DNA of 64,000 nt from Acetivibrio cellulolyticus CD2 (GTDB lineage: Bacteria > Bacillota > Clostridia > Acetivibrionales > Acetivibrionaceae): positions 3,346-67,345 of the forward strand of contig NZ_JH556653.1 in the NCBI RefSeq assembly GCF_000179595.2. Direction: 5' to 3'. Shown in pieces: positions 62,898 to 64,000 of the stretch; within the stretch, counting starts at the first letter, position 1, and each line of letters begins with the position of its first letter. Below the pieces are notes generated by a model, which saw nothing but the letters and a program-made list of their open reading frames with translations, searched no databases and was not told the origin of the DNA. Both the position numbers and the translations under genes were made by a program.

Positions 62898-63716
62898 GTG
62901 AGCAAATTAAAAGAAATAATGATTTCTGTCTTTTCAAATGGAATTTATGAGTTTTTAAAATATATTATAGGATTTGTAATTACAGGAAGTATTTTTGGTT
63001 TTTTTATAAATATTATAGCTAAAGTAACAATAAGTAAAGTATATGAGCATAATAAAATGGATTTTATATTTTTAGCAATTTTATTTGGAATTGTTTCGGG
63101 ATATATAGTGTTTACTTGTATATATAAAAAATTGTGTTATAATAAACCTATATTTCCACAACTTGATTTTGATTATAAAATTTTAGAAAAAGAAATTACA
63201 TATAAGTATTTATCAAAAGAAGATATGCAATATGAAAAACGGTTTAAGCTAAAAGCTTTAAAAAATGACTTAAATAAATATCTTGATAAATACCATTGGA
63301 CAGGAAGCGGAAAGGTTTTAATAAAAAGTATAATAAAAGACCATAAAGTCTTTACTACAATTAGGGATGATACTTATCAAGAATATGAAGTACATTTTAG
63401 AAGAGTCTTAAATAAAGGAAATGAAATTACTTCAGGAATTATAATGTATTTAAGTGATCCTGAGAAAAGGGCAGTACCATTTTTAGCTTGTACAGTGAAT
63501 GAGCCAACTGAGAAACTAACTATAAATGTCTTAATTAACAAAAATTTAAAAGTAGATAGAATTATTACAGAAATAAAACCACATGGAAAAAGCGTTAAAG
63601 TTTTTGAATCAAAAGAAGCTAGATTTGAAGAATCAGGGGAATATTACAAGTATACTTGGGAAATAGTAAAACCTAAACTATTATTTAGATATATAGCAAA
63701 ATGGCAATTTGAATAA
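62898..63716 (+). CDS. Two-TM, beta-rich membrane protein of unknown function
   Basis: The 272-residue protein has two hydrophobic segments (about 18-45 and 53-76) and then a basic, strand-rich cytoplasmic domain of about 190 residues with many alternating hydrophobic stretches (KVLIKSIIKDHKVFTTI, KLTINVLINKNLKVDRII). The plan recalls 2TM-beta effectors of defence systems, but no motif proves it. The start is GTG behind GGGG. Its codons are more T/A-rich than those of the coupling-ATPase operon upstream. It is followed by a peptide deformylase gene 56 nt later. Confidence 0.6.
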   Translation: MSKLKEIMISVFSNGIYEFLKYIIGFVITGSIFGFFINIIAKVTISKVYEHNKMDFIFLAILFGIVSGYIVFTCIYKKLCYNKPIFPQLDFDYKILEKEITYKYLSKEDMQYEKRFKLKALKNDLNKYLDKYHWTGSGKVLIKSIIKDHKVFTTIRDDTYQEYEVHFRRVLNKGNEITSGIIMYLSDPEKRAVPFLACTVNEPTEKLTINVLINKNLKVDRIITEIKPHGKSVKVFESKEARFEESGEYYKYTWEIVKPKLLFRYIAKWQFE

Positions 63717-63772
63717 TTGTCATTTTGTAAACCAATAAAAGTAATTAATAATTTTGATGGAGGACATTAGAT

Positions 63773-64000
63773 ATGGCAATTTTAAGTGTTTTAAAAATAA
63801 ACAAAAGCATATTTGGTTTGCGAGATATATCTCTGAGGAATCCCTCTAGACAAATACAAAAGGAAGAATTGAGAGAACAATGGTTTATAGATTTTATAAA
63901 AGATTTATTTGAAACATTGTATTATAGTCCAACGGGAGTTGGTTTAGCTGCACCACAAGTTGGAGTACATATAAGATTAGTAGCAATTGATATGGATAGA
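63773..64000 (+). CDS. Peptide deformylase-like protein, N-terminal part (cut by window end)
   Basis: The 76 visible residues include the deformylase motif 1, GVGLAAPQVGV, preceded by FIDFIKDLFETLYYSPT and followed by RLVAIDMD. The GxGLAAPQ motif binds near the metal; the later EGCLS and HExDH motifs lie beyond the window. ATG 63773 follows GGAGGA. The usual chromosomal def gene sits in a translation cluster; this copy lies in a mobile element beside an unknown membrane protein, so it is an accessory paralogue. Confidence 0.8.
   Translation, partial: MAILSVLKINKSIFGLRDISLRNPSRQIQKEELREQWFIDFIKDLFETLYYSPTGVGLAAPQVGVHIRLVAIDMDR

Larger units (their letters stand above)
55097..64000. mobile_element. 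Integrative/mobilizable element with serine recombinase (left part, open at window end)
   Basis: Rhs coding sequence stops abruptly at about 55097 (stop codon in frame just beyond), 48 nt from the end of a large serine recombinase gene. From there on, genes are of mobile-element type: recombinase, replication-relaxation protein, two coupling ATPases. Base use is very A-rich on the coding strand, and the chromosomal hairpin repeat is absent. A 15-nt inverted pair AATTTG/CAAATT at 55107-55121 may belong to the attachment site. The other end and the other half of the Rhs gene should lie beyond 64000. Confidence 0.75.

Overview
The window looks like part of the chromosome of a low-GC, Gram-positive, spore-forming anaerobe of the Clostridia. 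It probably belongs to the cellulosome-forming lineage around Acetivibrio, Ruminiclostridium and Pseudobacteroides. The evidence is a cohesin-like domain joined to three S-layer homology (SLH) domains, a malate dehydrogenase plus malic enzyme pair as in the clostridial malate shunt, a GerMN-containing anti-sigma factor, clostridial-type ribosome binding sites, many TTG/GTG starts and an rrn operon start. The species is an inference; no database was searched.

Positions 1-47500 are ordinary chromosome. A 16S rRNA 5' end (minus strand) and its promoter are followed by bioY under a BirA operator. Next come a secreted protein and an ABC transporter / two-component operon of the antimicrobial-peptide-response type, an ABC exporter, an acyl-CoA ligase, a YaiI-family protein and pilT. 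These are followed by the mdh-malic enzyme pair, a secreted seven-repeat protein, topB, a membrane-anchored MutS-like ATPase, a hemolysin III protein, an orphan P-type ATPase nucleotide-binding domain, serA and the cohesin-SLH protein. After a small-enzyme cluster and helD come a DUF4015 lipoprotein, an ECF sigma/anti-sigma pair, a SulP transporter, a cheY-cheX-cheX operon, carB and an ABC-F ATPase. A roughly 31-nt imperfect hairpin repeat recurs in at least six intergenic gaps between 0.9 and 42.4 kb and was not seen after that.

Positions 47585-55100 are a decayed accessory locus. An AP2-domain gene is broken by an 8-bp tandem duplication and an in-frame stop. A large Rhs/YD-repeat gene with an embedded sialidase-like Asp-box region and a lipase-like C-terminal toxin domain (GHSKG), followed by a probable immunity gene, is split by a 2604-bp IS66-family element with a visible target duplication. 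The IS is itself degraded by two single-base frameshifts in tnpC. The same Rhs gene is cut at its upstream side, near 55097, where a large serine recombinase element begins.

Positions 55100-64000 are part of an integrative, probably mobilizable element: a serine recombinase, a small charged protein, a replication-relaxation family protein, and a 0.7-kb gap with three long palindromes (candidate oriT/origin or leader). Two tandem paralogous VirD4/TraG-type coupling ATPases, an HtpX-like M48 protease, a two-TM beta-rich protein of unknown role and the start of an accessory peptide deformylase follow. The right end of the element lies beyond the window. The tandem coupling ATPases with a membrane protease, next to a 2TM-beta protein and a deformylase, are the best candidates for an undescribed system.
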